DNA of 64,000 nucleotides from an uncultured Bacteroidota bacterium. Its GTDB lineage: Bacteria; Bacteroidota; Bacteroidia; Chitinophagales; Chitinophagaceae. The stretch covers positions 1 to 64,000 of the forward strand of contig CAIRYK010000056.1 in the NCBI GenBank assembly GCA_903882805.1, written 5' to 3'. A program made the translations under genes and the position numbers. Under the pieces are notes generated by a model that did no database searches, had not been told where the DNA came from, and was given only the letters and a program-made list of their open reading frames with translations. The stretch's first letter is position 1, and each line of letters begins with the position of its first letter. Below, in pieces: positions 52,199-62,049 of this stretch.

Positions 52199-53395
52199 AT
52201 GCACCTTCACACACATACTATTATCATTATACTTAGCGGTATAGTAATACTCAGTTATCTATTCAATCTGATTAGCAGGGCCACTCGTATACCATCGGTG
52301 TTATTGCTAATAGGCACGGGTATTGGCATAAAATATATGTCCATTCAAAACGGCTTTGTTCAGCAGGATGTTTCAAAACTTGTAAAAACGCTGGGGGCCA
52401 TAGGGCTGATAATGATAGTACTGGAGGCGGCGCTCGACCTTACCATAAGCCGTGGCAAAGTAAATTTAATTCGCGACTCCTTTCTATCTGCACTAACAGC
52501 GTTTGTCATTTCAGCATTAGGGATTGGTTTTTTGCTGCACTACTGGCTACACGAGCCACTATTAATAAGTATGCTATATGCAACGCCAATGAGTATCATC
52601 AGCAGCGCAATTGTAATACCATCTACCAGTCATCTGCCTGAAATGAAGAAGGAATTTATCATCTACGAATCTTCGTTTTCAGACATTATCGGCATTTTGG
52701 TGTTCAATTTCCTGATTATGGACAATGCTATGAGCGCTGGCAGTATTGGAGTTTTTGCCGGTAATATTGGCCTTGCTATTATTATTCCGGTTGTAGCATC
52801 AGCGGCGTTACTGTATATGCTATCTAAAATAACCATTAATCTCAAGTTTTTTCTGATATTCGCAATACTCGCTCTCGTGTATACTTTGGGCGAAATGATA
52901 CACCTTCCATCGCTTCTTATCGTACTGGTCTTTGGACTTGCGCTCAATAACAGCGGACTATTCCTCAAAGGCCGATTTGCATCTATCGCCTCGCCAGCGC
53001 ATATGCGCGGCATTCTAAACCTAATGCGCTCGATAACCGCTGAAACGTCATTCCTGATCCGAACCTTCTTTTTTATTATATTTGGCTATACCATCGATCT
53101 AAAATTGCTCACTGATAGCAATGTGCTTCTCTTAGGCTCAACAATCGTAGGAATCCTTTTCTTCGTTCGTTTTTTGTATCTGCGACTCGTATTACGCGCT
53201 AATTTGCTGCCCGAACTATTTCTAATGCCGCGCGGCCTTGTTACTATTCTTCTGTTTTATAGCATACCAGCTGCCAAGGCTATGAGCAATTTCAATGTGG
53301 GCGTACTGTTTTTTGTAGTTGCTGCTACCAGCATCATTATGATGGTAGGCTTACTTATATTTAAAGTAAAACCAGATGAAGATTACCTGCAATAA
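52199..53395 (+). CDS. Cation/proton antiporter (CPA family)
   Basis: A 398-residue membrane protein with about twelve helices and the CPA core: LGAIGLIMIVLEAALDLTIS near residue 75, ATPMSIISSAIVIPST near 135 and YESSFSDIIGILVFNFLI near 160 (SFSD in place of DD/ND). The C-terminal PRGLVTILLFYSIPA resembles the NhaP/CPA1 end. It most likely exchanges Na or K for protons. It ends 3 bp from the convergent dabB-like gene. Confidence 0.88.
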   Translation: MHLHTHTIIIILSGIVILSYLFNLISRATRIPSVLLLIGTGIGIKYMSIQNGFVQQDVSKLVKTLGAIGLIMIVLEAALDLTISRGKVNLIRDSFLSALTAFVISALGIGFLLHYWLHEPLLISMLYATPMSIISSAIVIPSTSHLPEMKKEFIIYESSFSDIIGILVFNFLIMDNAMSAGSIGVFAGNIGLAIIIPVVASAALLYMLSKITINLKFFLIFAILALVYTLGEMIHLPSLLIVLVFGLALNNSGLFLKGRFASIASPAHMRGILNLMRSITAETSFLIRTFFFIIFGYTIDLKLLTDSNVLLLGSTIVGILFFVRFLYLRLVLRANLLPELFLMPRGLVTILLFYSIPAAKAMSNFNVGVLFFVVAATSIIMMVGLLIFKVKPDEDYLQ

Positions 53396-53398
53396 ACC

Positions 53399-55270
53399 CT
53401 AACTGGACCGGAAAGCAATTGCGTGGTCGGCCTTTTTGTACAGCCCCATAAATATGCGCGCATATACCCTGAGTATGGCCAGCTCCATAAACAGAAACCC
53501 AAGCGAAGTAAACAACACCAGTAGTAAGTGGCGCTTGTGTATGTGATTGAACAACAAGTCGATACCAATAAAAGTTGGCGTAAACGGTAACCCTATTAGC
53601 CCAAGACATGAAATTAGAAACACAAGCCCTAACTGCGGCTTTTCGTAGATATAGCCATGGTAATCGCGCAGGTTTATATCGTTGTCTATTCTATGTATTT
53701 TAATCAGACAAATAGCGCCCACTATTGCCGCTACCGATATGCCGCTGTAGTAAATGCCTATTTCCATAAAACCAAAATCCACATTTTGCAAGGCTACTGC
53801 TAAAGTCATAAACAACTGACCGGCAATAACATAAAACCAGGCCCAGAGCGCATTCCCCTTTTCTGCAAACGACTTAAGGATAAATAACAGGCCGGCAAAA
53901 GAATAAACATAGGGTAAAAACTGAAAAAGACCGGCAGGCACACTTGCCTGATAGAAGTGAGCAAGCAGGCCAAGCACATATATCACCGTAATAATAACCG
54001 CAGCGCGTAGCGACGATAAAAACTGCAGTCGTTGTCCGGCTTTCTTAAATGGCGTCCAGAAAAACCGATGGAACATAAAATCGAGATTCCACTCCTTGAG
54101 CGATAACAGATAAAATGAATTGCGGAGCCCTGCGAGCGGCGACTCTTGCACAGGCTGCTGCTTGGGTACAAAATTATAAAACATATGATGCACCAGGTAG
54201 TGCTGCATAGAAGGAGAAACCAATAACTGATAGGTGCGCAGACAAGCATTGCCTGCAAAATGGAATAACGCCAGATGATGGAACCCAAACGCTACCTCGA
54301 TAAACATTAGCCCAATCTGCGCAATGGAAGAATAGGCTATTTTGGGCTTTAGCGACGACTGCAACTTAGATATACTAATAGCCACCAGACTGGTAGTAAG
54401 CCCCAGACCAGCAATTAGGTATTTTACGGCTTCTAAGCCCTGCCAATAAGGATATGTGCGCAGAAGCACAAAAACACCTATATGCACCGATAAAGAGCCG
54501 TAAAATATGGCGCTGGATGTGGTAGGACCCTCCATAGCGCGCGGCAACCACGACGAGAATGGTAACTGCGCCGATTTTACCGCAGCGGCAATCAAAACCA
54601 GTAACGATATTATCACAGCCTCGGCATAATGCGTCTGCAGGTGCGCGGCTACAACGCCGCCATCGTTGAGCTTCAGAAACACGATATTCTCGTGCCATAC
54701 GTGATGACTCACCCACATAGCCAGTATAAGGCATATGTCGCCAAGACGATAAATGGAAATAACCTTCAAACTGTTTTTTACGGGCAAATAACGGTTGCGA
54801 TAAAACGATACCAACAAAAAGGTACATACGCCTACTACCTCCCAACCAACGAACAAGGTTTCGTAGTTGCCGGAAAACACCAGCATATTGTACCCCAAAA
54901 AAAACAACAGCAACGTTGAGAAAAACTGTTTGTATCCGCCCTCCCGGTGTATAAAATACCGACTGTATACCGCCACGAGAAACGAAAGCAAACTGCCAAC
55001 AAGGGCAAATGCGGCGGTTACCTTATCGAAATAAAAATCGATAGATATCTTATTGTTGTCGGCCTCAAATATAAGCAAGTGCTTAATATTAAGCGTTGGA
55101 AAATCGCTGAATACCCACATGCCTGCAAAAACAACCAACCCAAGAAAATGCAATCCTATAGAAAAAATAGCAATACCCGACAATTGCGCTTCCTTGTTGG
55201 CAGGCGCCAAAAGGCTAATCAAAAATGCCAGTAACGGTAACCATATAAAAAGGGGAAATAACTGATCCAT
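53399..55270 (-). CDS. dabB: DabB-like NuoL/MrpA-type membrane subunit
   Basis: A 623-residue protein of the NADH-quinone oxidoreductase subunit 5 family with about fifteen helices, LLFFLGYNMLVFSGNYETLFVGWEVVGV and the proton-channel core SAQLPFSSWLPRAMEGPTTSSA. It follows DabA in the same operon (6-bp gap), which separates it from complex I NuoL and makes it the cation-translocating DabB partner for inorganic carbon uptake. Confidence 0.9.
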   Translation of the reverse strand: MDQLFPLFIWLPLLAFLISLLAPANKEAQLSGIAIFSIGLHFLGLVVFAGMWVFSDFPTLNIKHLLIFEADNNKISIDFYFDKVTAAFALVGSLLSFLVAVYSRYFIHREGGYKQFFSTLLLFFLGYNMLVFSGNYETLFVGWEVVGVCTFLLVSFYRNRYLPVKNSLKVISIYRLGDICLILAMWVSHHVWHENIVFLKLNDGGVVAAHLQTHYAEAVIISLLVLIAAAVKSAQLPFSSWLPRAMEGPTTSSAIFYGSLSVHIGVFVLLRTYPYWQGLEAVKYLIAGLGLTTSLVAISISKLQSSLKPKIAYSSIAQIGLMFIEVAFGFHHLALFHFAGNACLRTYQLLVSPSMQHYLVHHMFYNFVPKQQPVQESPLAGLRNSFYLLSLKEWNLDFMFHRFFWTPFKKAGQRLQFLSSLRAAVIITVIYVLGLLAHFYQASVPAGLFQFLPYVYSFAGLLFILKSFAEKGNALWAWFYVIAGQLFMTLAVALQNVDFGFMEIGIYYSGISVAAIVGAICLIKIHRIDNDINLRDYHGYIYEKPQLGLVFLISCLGLIGLPFTPTFIGIDLLFNHIHKRHLLLVLFTSLGFLFMELAILRVYARIFMGLYKKADHAIAFRSS

Positions 55271-55276
55271 ATAATA

Positions 55277-57883
55277 TTAGTTGATGGTATAAACCGGTAA
55301 ATTTTCTCTTGTAGCATCTACCGTGCTGTTGGTTTCCATTTTAGCGGCGCGCTCTATTACGGCAGCAATATCATCTACACCGCCAATGGAGCCGTAGGAT
55401 GGATGGTATGCGCTGAATGCGCCTTCTTTGAAATAATAGAACACACCGGTGTCGGGATTCATAGCTACCAGATGTACCCATTCATTTATGTACCATTCAT
55501 ACATTGCCGGTTCAGATTGTATCGTTTTTAATACCACCTCTGGGTAATGCTCCACTATAAGCAGCAACCTCACCGGATCGTGCACTTCTATCATTTGCAA
55601 GGGGAGTCCTGGCAGCAGATCGCCGTCGCAACCATTCGATACGCCTATCAATCCCATAAGATTGTGCGGTAATTTTGTACCAGCGCCCAGCTTGTGATTG
55701 TCTACCCTCGAGAAATAGTACTCCAGATTGATACCGCCGCACACAGGCCCCAACGGACGCATAATGCGGGCGAGAATAAGGCCTTCCGGGTCGGTGGTAT
55801 AATCGTAGGAATTGAGGAAAGCGCGCCTGTCTAGAAACAAACCCTTGGAGAGGCTACGCCTGCCCACTATACACAGCGTATTGGTGCCGTGTCCCAGTTC
55901 GGGCCGCGGCTCGAACAAGGAAACCGACCGGTCGCTGATGGCCTTGCGCACCTTAGCCAGGCTGCCACGCGTATTGATGGATGCAAAACGGCGGGAACGT
56001 TCCTTTGCATTTTTATCGAGTGCACGCTCAAAAACACCAACGTTTTTTACGTGCGCTATTGCATTTGCGGCGCTAAGTGCATCTATATCATAAAACTCCA
56101 TTTTATCGCCGGCAGTATCGTGCAGCGCACCCACAAACTGTGTTTCGTTGGGTATGACAACGCCCTTGGCTGCAAGCACAGCGCGCACACGCGGATTGTT
56201 GGCCATTGCCGCAAGCACGCGAGCATTTACAGCGCCTGGGCGGCCGCTACACGCGCCGCAATCGTGAGCGCCGTGGTGCGGGTTGTTGGCGCTGCTAGAG
56301 CCATGCGCTACCACATATACCAGCGGCGCAAAATTGGCGGTAAGGCCTATAGACCGTAATTGCGCCTCTACCCTTACCGCCATTTCCGGCACGGTAAAGC
56401 CTATCTGCAATCCGTTTTCTATATCGTTGGCATCTTTATTTTCTATTGTCAGCTTAGATCCCTTACCCATTTGCGCAAACGCATTGGATATTGCCGGACT
56501 CATCTTTGGCCTGAACACATTCATCACCAGCTTGCCGCCGGCTATTACGCCCAGAAACAAAGAAAACGCGAAACCGGATAACAAAGAATGGGTATGATTG
56601 GTATACAACAATTCATGGCTTTGTTTTTCAGTTACTTCCGTTTCCTTGATCAGGTATTTTGGGGTAACGGGCGCAGGGCAGAGTTTATCGTAAAACTTAC
56701 CGTTTTGGGGTTGAAAGTAAAACTCTACACCAAAGAAGCCCGGCGTGCCAAATGTAGCGCACTCGGTGTCTGTTTGTTCCACATAGCGGCGCAGCGAGCA
56801 CTCGCGCTCATCGATACAAAAAATAGCCTGAAATGAAGTTTGTCTGGGCCCATTGGGCCTATTTTGGGCGGCTATGGTCAGGCCTGCAATAACCTGGTCG
56901 TAGTAGCTCCATTCAAACGCATCCTGCCATAGCATCAGCACTTCGTCGCTTTCTGTCATAGGCTCGGGAGCCAGCAGATTTATGGGCGGTTGAGTAAATG
57001 CTGACGACAGGGGCTGCCACGAAGCGCCAAGGTGGTAATCGAGCGTATCTATCTCGAGCAGCAATTCAAAAATTATGGCGTCGCGTAGCGCTACAGCGCG
57101 GTAATCATAAAGCGAATCGGGCTTTGCTTCTAAAGTAGCCACCATGCCCGACCATCCCCGGTGGCTAAATTGCTGATCGAATATATATTGCTCAAAATAC
57201 CGATCGTCGCCTACCAGTATTTTCAGTAAGTCGTATATGTCCACACTACCCTCTAAGAGCATAGTGCGGGCGCGCTTGGTTTTAAAAAAACTGGAGAAAC
57301 TTGTTTCTTCGAGCTTTGCCGCTGCAGCGAGCAGGCCTTCTGTGCCTGCCGGAAAACTCCAAGTAGCAATACCCTGATCGAGGTAACTACACAAGGTGCG
57401 AAATAGCAACGGATGCACCTGCTTATCGAGGTCAATGTCGTAGACGCTTTTCCAGTGGGCGCGCAGCCTGCCCACGCGCGGCCTTTTGTGATTGCGGTAT
57501 TCCTGACGCAATAGTTTATTGAGCCAGAGGTTTAGACTGTCGGCGCCTTTGTGGTCGGTTACTACGCGTTCCAGAATCTCGGGGCGTATTCGATTGATGA
57601 TATATAACTGCCTGAATTCGGCAAGGGTAAGCGTGACCTGATAACCAAAAACCTTTGACGCCAAAAATATAGCATCGTAAAATCGCGACTGCTGAAAAGC
57701 ATGTAGCGTATTGTGGTGAATGAAATCTTTCAGCGGCGTTTGGCTGGGCAGATAATGCCTGAGCTCGTGCAGCACATGCTCCTCGCTGAAACACGATGAG
57801 CTATCCTGGGCCGAGCCGCGAAAGTTTTTGGCTCCGGCCGCTGCCCTATCGGCTTGATTATTGGTATCTATAGAATGAGCCAT
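55277..57883 (-). CDS. dabA: DabA inorganic carbon transporter subunit (DUF2309)
   Basis: The 868-residue DUF2309 protein has the beta-carbonic-anhydrase-like zinc site known for DabA: Cys356 and Asp358 in IFCIDEREC, His527 in VVAHGSSS and Cys542 in HDCGACSG. The spacing of the last two (15) equals that of Halothiobacillus DabA. DabAB is an energy-coupled vectorial CO2 hydration system giving bicarbonate in the cytoplasm. The neighbouring SulP gene may add bicarbonate transport. In a heterotroph the bicarbonate would feed anaplerosis and biotin carboxylases. Confidence 0.93.
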   Translation of the reverse strand: MAHSIDTNNQADRAAAGAKNFRGSAQDSSSCFSEEHVLHELRHYLPSQTPLKDFIHHNTLHAFQQSRFYDAIFLASKVFGYQVTLTLAEFRQLYIINRIRPEILERVVTDHKGADSLNLWLNKLLRQEYRNHKRPRVGRLRAHWKSVYDIDLDKQVHPLLFRTLCSYLDQGIATWSFPAGTEGLLAAAAKLEETSFSSFFKTKRARTMLLEGSVDIYDLLKILVGDDRYFEQYIFDQQFSHRGWSGMVATLEAKPDSLYDYRAVALRDAIIFELLLEIDTLDYHLGASWQPLSSAFTQPPINLLAPEPMTESDEVLMLWQDAFEWSYYDQVIAGLTIAAQNRPNGPRQTSFQAIFCIDERECSLRRYVEQTDTECATFGTPGFFGVEFYFQPQNGKFYDKLCPAPVTPKYLIKETEVTEKQSHELLYTNHTHSLLSGFAFSLFLGVIAGGKLVMNVFRPKMSPAISNAFAQMGKGSKLTIENKDANDIENGLQIGFTVPEMAVRVEAQLRSIGLTANFAPLVYVVAHGSSSANNPHHGAHDCGACSGRPGAVNARVLAAMANNPRVRAVLAAKGVVIPNETQFVGALHDTAGDKMEFYDIDALSAANAIAHVKNVGVFERALDKNAKERSRRFASINTRGSLAKVRKAISDRSVSLFEPRPELGHGTNTLCIVGRRSLSKGLFLDRRAFLNSYDYTTDPEGLILARIMRPLGPVCGGINLEYYFSRVDNHKLGAGTKLPHNLMGLIGVSNGCDGDLLPGLPLQMIEVHDPVRLLLIVEHYPEVVLKTIQSEPAMYEWYINEWVHLVAMNPDTGVFYYFKEGAFSAYHPSYGSIGGVDDIAAVIERAAKMETNSTVDATRENLPVYTIN

Positions 57884-57944
57884 GAGGTAAAATATGTGTA
57901 TCGATGAAAAAATGGCAAAAGTTCATGGTATCGTCTTTCGTCTG

Positions 57945-59549
57945 TTAGTCTTTCACTAATACGGCTCCCTCTATCATAGATATCACTTCGTGGTGGCCCG
58001 ATGTTTCTGGCAACTTATAGTTGTCTTTAAACCCTATCAATGCCATATTGATATTTTTATCGGGCGCTGTGCGTTCTGCAAAATCACGTATCAGATCGAG
58101 CACATCGAAATCTATATAGCCCGATGCGCTGGCGTCTATCACCACTGCGCTATTTTCGGGTAGCTTGTTGAGCACATCTTTTATATTGGCTTTATTGAGA
58201 AACGATACCTCCTGGGCCAGCGTAAGTTTTATAAATTTTCCTTTGGGGCTCTCGCTGCGCTCTACATAACAATAAATGCGCGCATTGTGCCGCAATATGT
58301 AGAAGATACTTATAAGTATACCTAAACCTACGCCCTTCAGCAGATCGAGCGACACAACGCCGGCTACCGTAGCAACAAACGGAATAAACTGCATTAGCCC
58401 ACCCTTCCACATGTGCATAAACACAGCAGGCTTACATAGTTTATACCCTGTAAATAACAATATGGCCGCCAGCGCCGCCTTGGGTATCATATTGAGCAAC
58501 ACCGGAATAGATGCAGCGCAAATAAGCAGCAGTGCGCCATGCACTATTGTAGCGGCTTTAGATTTTGCTCCTGCATTCACATTGGCCGACGAACGTACTA
58601 TTACCGAGGTAACAGGCAGCCCGCCCAAAAATCCGCTAACGAGGTTGCCTATGCCCTGCGCCTTCAGCTCTCTGTCGGTAGATGTATATCTTTTCAGCGG
58701 ATCCAGCTTGTCGGTGGCTTCTATGCACAGCAGCGTTTCTATAGATGCTACAATGGCTATAACAAAGCCTGTTTCCCATACCTTCCATTGTTTAAAACCG
58801 TTGAAATCGGGGAAAGTAAACTGGTTAAAAAAATCGGAGGCAGTAGCCGCTACGGGCAGACGCACAAGGTGCGCGCTATCGAGCGCCCAAGCCGGGTTTG
58901 ATGACTTGAACAACTGATTGATAAGGGTGCCAGCTACCACTACCAGCAAGCCTGCCGGCACTATTGCCAATCGTTTAAAGGCTTTGGTTTGCCAGATGAT
59001 GAGCAAAAACAAGCCAGTGAGCGAAATAACGACTGCGCCGGGCTGTATATGCTGGAGCGAGCGCGTAATGTTGCTCCAGGCAAATCCATCATCTGCATCT
59101 TCCATGGCGGCGGCGGCGTTTTTCATATAACCTACGGCATCCGGTAGCTGCTTGATGATAATAGTGAGCCCTATGCCCGCCAGCATACCTTCTATAACGC
59201 TGGATGGTATAAAATTGGCAATGCCTCCGGCCTTCAGAAAACCAAGCGTCAACTGCACAGCTCCGGCAATAATAACGCAACACAAGAAAATATTGAACGC
59301 GCTAAAATGCGTAATAGCCACCAACACTATAGCCGTAAGCCCTGCGGCAGGACCCGTGACGCTAAAATTTGAACTACTGAAAAAACCTACCACAATACCC
59401 CCGACAATGCCCGCTACCACGCCCGAAAACAGGGGTGCATGACTGGCCTGCGCTATACCCAGGCACAGCGGCAAGGCAATAAGAAACACGATAAGACCAG
59501 CTAAAAAATCTTTCCGGAATGTCTGGAAATTGTATGCTTTAGAATTCAT
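57945..59549 (-). CDS. SulP-family anion transporter
   Basis: A 534-residue SulP protein: membrane part begins FRKDFLAGLIVFLIALPLCLGIAQAS with GSNFSVTGPAAGLTAI and GFLGGLPVTSVIVRSSANVNAG; the STAS domain (about 430-534) includes VVIDASASGYIDFDVLDLIRDF. SulP proteins carry sulfate or bicarbonate. Placement directly upstream of dabAB (62-bp gap) supports bicarbonate. Confidence 0.92.
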   Translation of the reverse strand: MNSKAYNFQTFRKDFLAGLIVFLIALPLCLGIAQASHAPLFSGVVAGIVGGIVVGFFSSSNFSVTGPAAGLTAIVLVAITHFSAFNIFLCCVIIAGAVQLTLGFLKAGGIANFIPSSVIEGMLAGIGLTIIIKQLPDAVGYMKNAAAAMEDADDGFAWSNITRSLQHIQPGAVVISLTGLFLLIIWQTKAFKRLAIVPAGLLVVVAGTLINQLFKSSNPAWALDSAHLVRLPVAATASDFFNQFTFPDFNGFKQWKVWETGFVIAIVASIETLLCIEATDKLDPLKRYTSTDRELKAQGIGNLVSGFLGGLPVTSVIVRSSANVNAGAKSKAATIVHGALLLICAASIPVLLNMIPKAALAAILLFTGYKLCKPAVFMHMWKGGLMQFIPFVATVAGVVSLDLLKGVGLGILISIFYILRHNARIYCYVERSESPKGKFIKLTLAQEVSFLNKANIKDVLNKLPENSAVVIDASASGYIDFDVLDLIRDFAERTAPDKNINMALIGFKDNYKLPETSGHHEVISMIEGAVLVKD

Positions 59550-59670
59550 AAATCAGGTATTTCGAACTCGGGTAGGACCGGGTTCAGTAGATAATAAAAT
59601 AATAAAATGATGAAGTAACCCGGCAAGGCGGGGCTGAAAACAACAGAAAACGCGCAGGTATTGTATTTAC

Positions 59671-59985
59671 TTACCTATTGGGGGGAGGCACTGGTATCTC
59701 TGATATATAGTCCGATCCTATGCTAAAAACAGGGCAATACTGCAAACTGCTCTTGCTTGGCTTTTGGTAGCTAACTACTTTATTATGGGTGTCGAATAGC
59801 GAATAACTGCCAAAATGGGTGTTCTTTGCAGCGTCGTCGCAATCTTCATCGTCGCAATCGTCGTCGCAACAATCTTTCGATACTTCTTCGGTCTGGCTCT
59901 TTACCATTTGCTTATATAGCGCCTTTACAGGCAATGCCTGCAGGCAAAATATAGCTAACAGCAGTATAGCAAGCCGCTTTTTCAT
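59671..59985 (-). CDS. Small exported acidic Cys/Asp-rich protein
   Basis: The 104 residues start with a clear signal peptide (MKKRLAILLLAIFCLQALPVKA) and then carry KDCCDDDCDDEDCDDAAK near residues 37-54, a possible metal-binding cluster, and a proline-rich end IPVPPPNR. No family recognised. It sits between the SulP gene and a ferritin-like protein gene, all on the minus strand. Confidence 0.7.
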   Translation of the reverse strand: MKKRLAILLLAIFCLQALPVKALYKQMVKSQTEEVSKDCCDDDCDDEDCDDAAKNTHFGSYSLFDTHNKVVSYQKPSKSSLQYCPVFSIGSDYISEIPVPPPNR

Positions 59986-60087
59986 AAGGGCGAAGTTACT
60001 CTTTTTTTGCAGCAGCTAAAATAGGCGCACCATTAAAAAAAACACAACACACAATTATTTATTTACTACTCCTTCTGTATCAGGCAC

Positions 60088-60120
60088 AAAAAAATCCCAA
60101 TAGGCGATTACCTATCGGGA
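60088..60120 (-). terminator. Terminator after the ferritin-like gene
   Basis: On the minus strand tcccgatagg/cctattggga with one G-U pair and a 6-nt loop, then a run of T. Confidence 0.8.
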
Positions 60121-60147
60121 TACACAATATTGCAAGCAACGGGCTGG

Positions 60148-60762
60148 CTACACTTTCTCCAGCGCGTCTATCCAGCGGTCGAAAAGTTTGTGCTCCACAG
60201 CGCACATATCGTCGGCAAGGCGCTGCCAGTCGGTATGAAACGATTGAAGCATACGCTGCATTTCGGTAAGGTGTCCTTCCTCTTCAGCTATTATCGACTT
60301 TACGTTTACTTTGCTTTTTTGCGCCGTCAGTTCGGCCTGATATATACCATATAGCATATCGGCGCGCACCTCTATGGCGTAGGTCACCAGTAGGTAGGCG
60401 CCATGCTTCATGGCGCGCCCTTCAAGGCCAAGCGTAGTTTTTATATAGCGGCAAGCGTCTACATCCAGCTGATGCAGATAGTGATAACTATCTACAGGGG
60501 CCAGCAAGTAGGAGTAAGAATAGTCGGGGCAATGTTCATTTTTCAGTTTGCCTATCTGTTTTTTCAGGTAGTAGGCATGGCGGGCTTCTTCGGCGGCATG
60601 CTTCAGCACTATTATATCTGTAAATGTGGGGTGCTCGTATTTCGATATTTTGCGGGCGCCGGTGTTTTCCATCATCGACAAACTGTTGAGCCATTTTGCA
60701 TGCAACTCATCCGATGCCACCACTTTCTTTACCACTGCGGCAAGCCTTTCTTCCTGTTTCAT
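60148..60762 (-). CDS. Ferritin-like diiron protein
   Basis: A 204-residue helical protein with paired Glu/ExxH motifs of the ferritin-like fold: NTGARKISKYEH ..., AAEEARHAYYLKK near residue 57, TYAIEVRADMLYGIYQ near 128 and IIAEEEGHLTEMQ near 157. It could be a hydroxylase, rubrerythrin-like or iron-storage protein; the pattern is not clear enough for MiaE. No ligand substitution is obvious. Ends at a strong terminator. Confidence 0.7.
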   Translation of the reverse strand: MKQEERLAAVVKKVVASDELHAKWLNSLSMMENTGARKISKYEHPTFTDIIVLKHAAEEARHAYYLKKQIGKLKNEHCPDYSYSYLLAPVDSYHYLHQLDVDACRYIKTTLGLEGRAMKHGAYLLVTYAIEVRADMLYGIYQAELTAQKSKVNVKSIIAEEEGHLTEMQRMLQSFHTDWQRLADDMCAVEHKLFDRWIDALEKV

Positions 60763-60931
60763 TGCCTCAAAATTAGGGGGTTTTTAGTGTACTGCGCCAA
60801 AAGAAGCATAACTTTGAAATCCTGAATCCTAACTAATAGATATACAGCGGGTTAGATGAAACATTTTGTAGAAATACAAACAAAAACAGAAAAAATGAGG
60901 TAAATATTTTGTTGTGTTCAACAATTTCTCC

Positions 60932-60939
60932 TACATTTG
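60932..60939 (+). promoter_or_regulatory. rpmH promoter -7 element
   Basis: TACATTTG with TTG (60912-60914) 17 bp upstream, 34 bp before rpmH; the best Bacteroidota-type promoter in the window. Confidence 0.6.
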
Positions 60940-60972
60940 CACTCCCTTGCAAAAGGTTCAAACTAAAATAAT

Positions 60973-61128
60973 ATGAAACGTACATATCAACCACACCGCC
61001 GTAGCCGCAAGACAGTACATGGTTTTCGTAAGCGCATGGAGTCAGCTAATGGCCGCAGAGTACTTGCATCGCGCAGAGCAAAAGGACGCCACAAGCTAAC
61101 TGTATCAGACGAAAGCCGTTTGAAATAA
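60973..61128 (+). CDS. rpmH: 50S ribosomal protein L34
   Basis: The 51-residue product [20 protein letters not shown]... has the universal L34 opening KRTYQP and the arginine-rich [18 protein letters not shown] core. rnpA follows by 10 bp, the usual order, here without dnaA upstream. Confidence 0.97.
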   Translation: MKRTYQPHRRSRKTVHGFRKRMESANGRRVLASRRAKGRHKLTVSDESRLK

Positions 61129-61138
61129 TCTTCTAAAT

Positions 61139-61582
61139 TTGATTGCCATTCGTTATACTTTCAAAGTAAATGAGCGGCTCAAGAAAGAGCAGCAGATAAA
61201 TACGCTTTTCCACACCGGGAAAGCGTTTTCTGTTTTTCCGCTACGCATCATTTATACCCTCGTACCCTGTACCGACCCGGCCGAACCGCCTGCTAAGGCG
61301 GGTTTTTCTGTGCCTAAGAAAAAAGTAAAACTATCGGTAGGCAGGCACCGTATACGCCGACTGATGCTGGAGGCCTGGCGACTGAACAAACACACCGTAT
61401 TTGCTGCCGTGCCCGAAGGCAAACAACTGCACCTGTTTGTGATGTATACCGACAAAGCAGAGCCTACCTACGATAAAGTGTGCGCTACGCTACTGAAATG
61501 CACCAGCAGGCTACTGGCCGCGCTGACCGCCGCCGACCAACCCCTACCCCAGCCCGAAATGCCCCAAAACACCCCCCAATGA
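61139..61582 (+). CDS. rnpA: Ribonuclease P protein component
   Basis: The 147-residue RnpA assists the RNase P RNA in tRNA 5' maturation. It has the RNR-type motif [15 protein letters not shown] near residue 70 and [12 protein letters not shown] just before it. The start is a TTG at 61139, as no ATG precedes the conserved [16 protein letters not shown]. The tail is Pro/Gln-rich. yidD overlaps by 4 bp (ATGA). Confidence 0.94.
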   Translation: MIAIRYTFKVNERLKKEQQINTLFHTGKAFSVFPLRIIYTLVPCTDPAEPPAKAGFSVPKKKVKLSVGRHRIRRLMLEAWRLNKHTVFAAVPEGKQLHLFVMYTDKAEPTYDKVCATLLKCTSRLLAALTAADQPLPQPEMPQNTPQ

Positions 61583-61800
61583 AAAAACTGGTAGGCGTAT
61601 TTTTCATTTTCCTTATTCGCCTGTATCAGGGCGCTATATCGCCGTTTTTTGGCGCTAAGTGCCGCTTCACCCCCACATGCAGCGCTTATGGCGCCGAGGC
61701 AATCAACAAATACGGCCCGCTAAAAGGCGGATGGATGGCGCTGCGCCGCATACTATCGTGCCACCCCTGGGGCCGTAGCGGCTACGATCCAGTGCCGTAG
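61579..61800 (+). CDS. yidD: Membrane protein insertion efficiency factor
   Basis: A 73-residue Yid[21 protein letters not shown], then [15 protein letters not shown] and [15 protein letters not shown]. YidD helps the insertase YidC insert membrane proteins. It overlaps rnpA by 4 bp. The longer frame from 61480 is not homologous. Confidence 0.96.
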   Translation: MKKLVGVFFIFLIRLYQGAISPFFGAKCRFTPTCSAYGAEAINKYGPLKGGWMALRRILSCHPWGRSGYDPVP

Positions 61801-61950
61801 CGATGCGTGATGCCAGCAAATGGATGCGCTGGATCTGATAACCGATCCTGCACAAAAAGCCGCTCTGTACAAAAAAATATTTGGCGACTGCTGCGATGTG
61901 CCTCAAGTGGGCTGCACCTGCCAGGGAGATTGTCCCTCAAAAAAACCACC

Positions 61951-61995
61951 AAAACCCTGTAAGCGCTGTATCAACAATGCTTACAGGGTTTTACT
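61951..61995 (+). terminator. Terminator after the rpmH-rnpA-yidD operon
   Basis: 14-bp perfect stem aaaaccctgtaagc/gcttacagggtttt with a 14-nt loop. It lies 150 bp past yidD; the stretch between holds a doubtful short frame (see rejected). Confidence 0.75.
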
Positions 61996-62049
61996 CATTC
62001 CCCAAAGCGCCTATTTGCACGCCTTACCACATTTTCTTTATTTTTGGGT

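Noticed and set aside
53983-54845. Minus-strand frames within the DabB gene in another phase
   Set aside because: Out-of-frame shadows of the 623-residue membrane protein.
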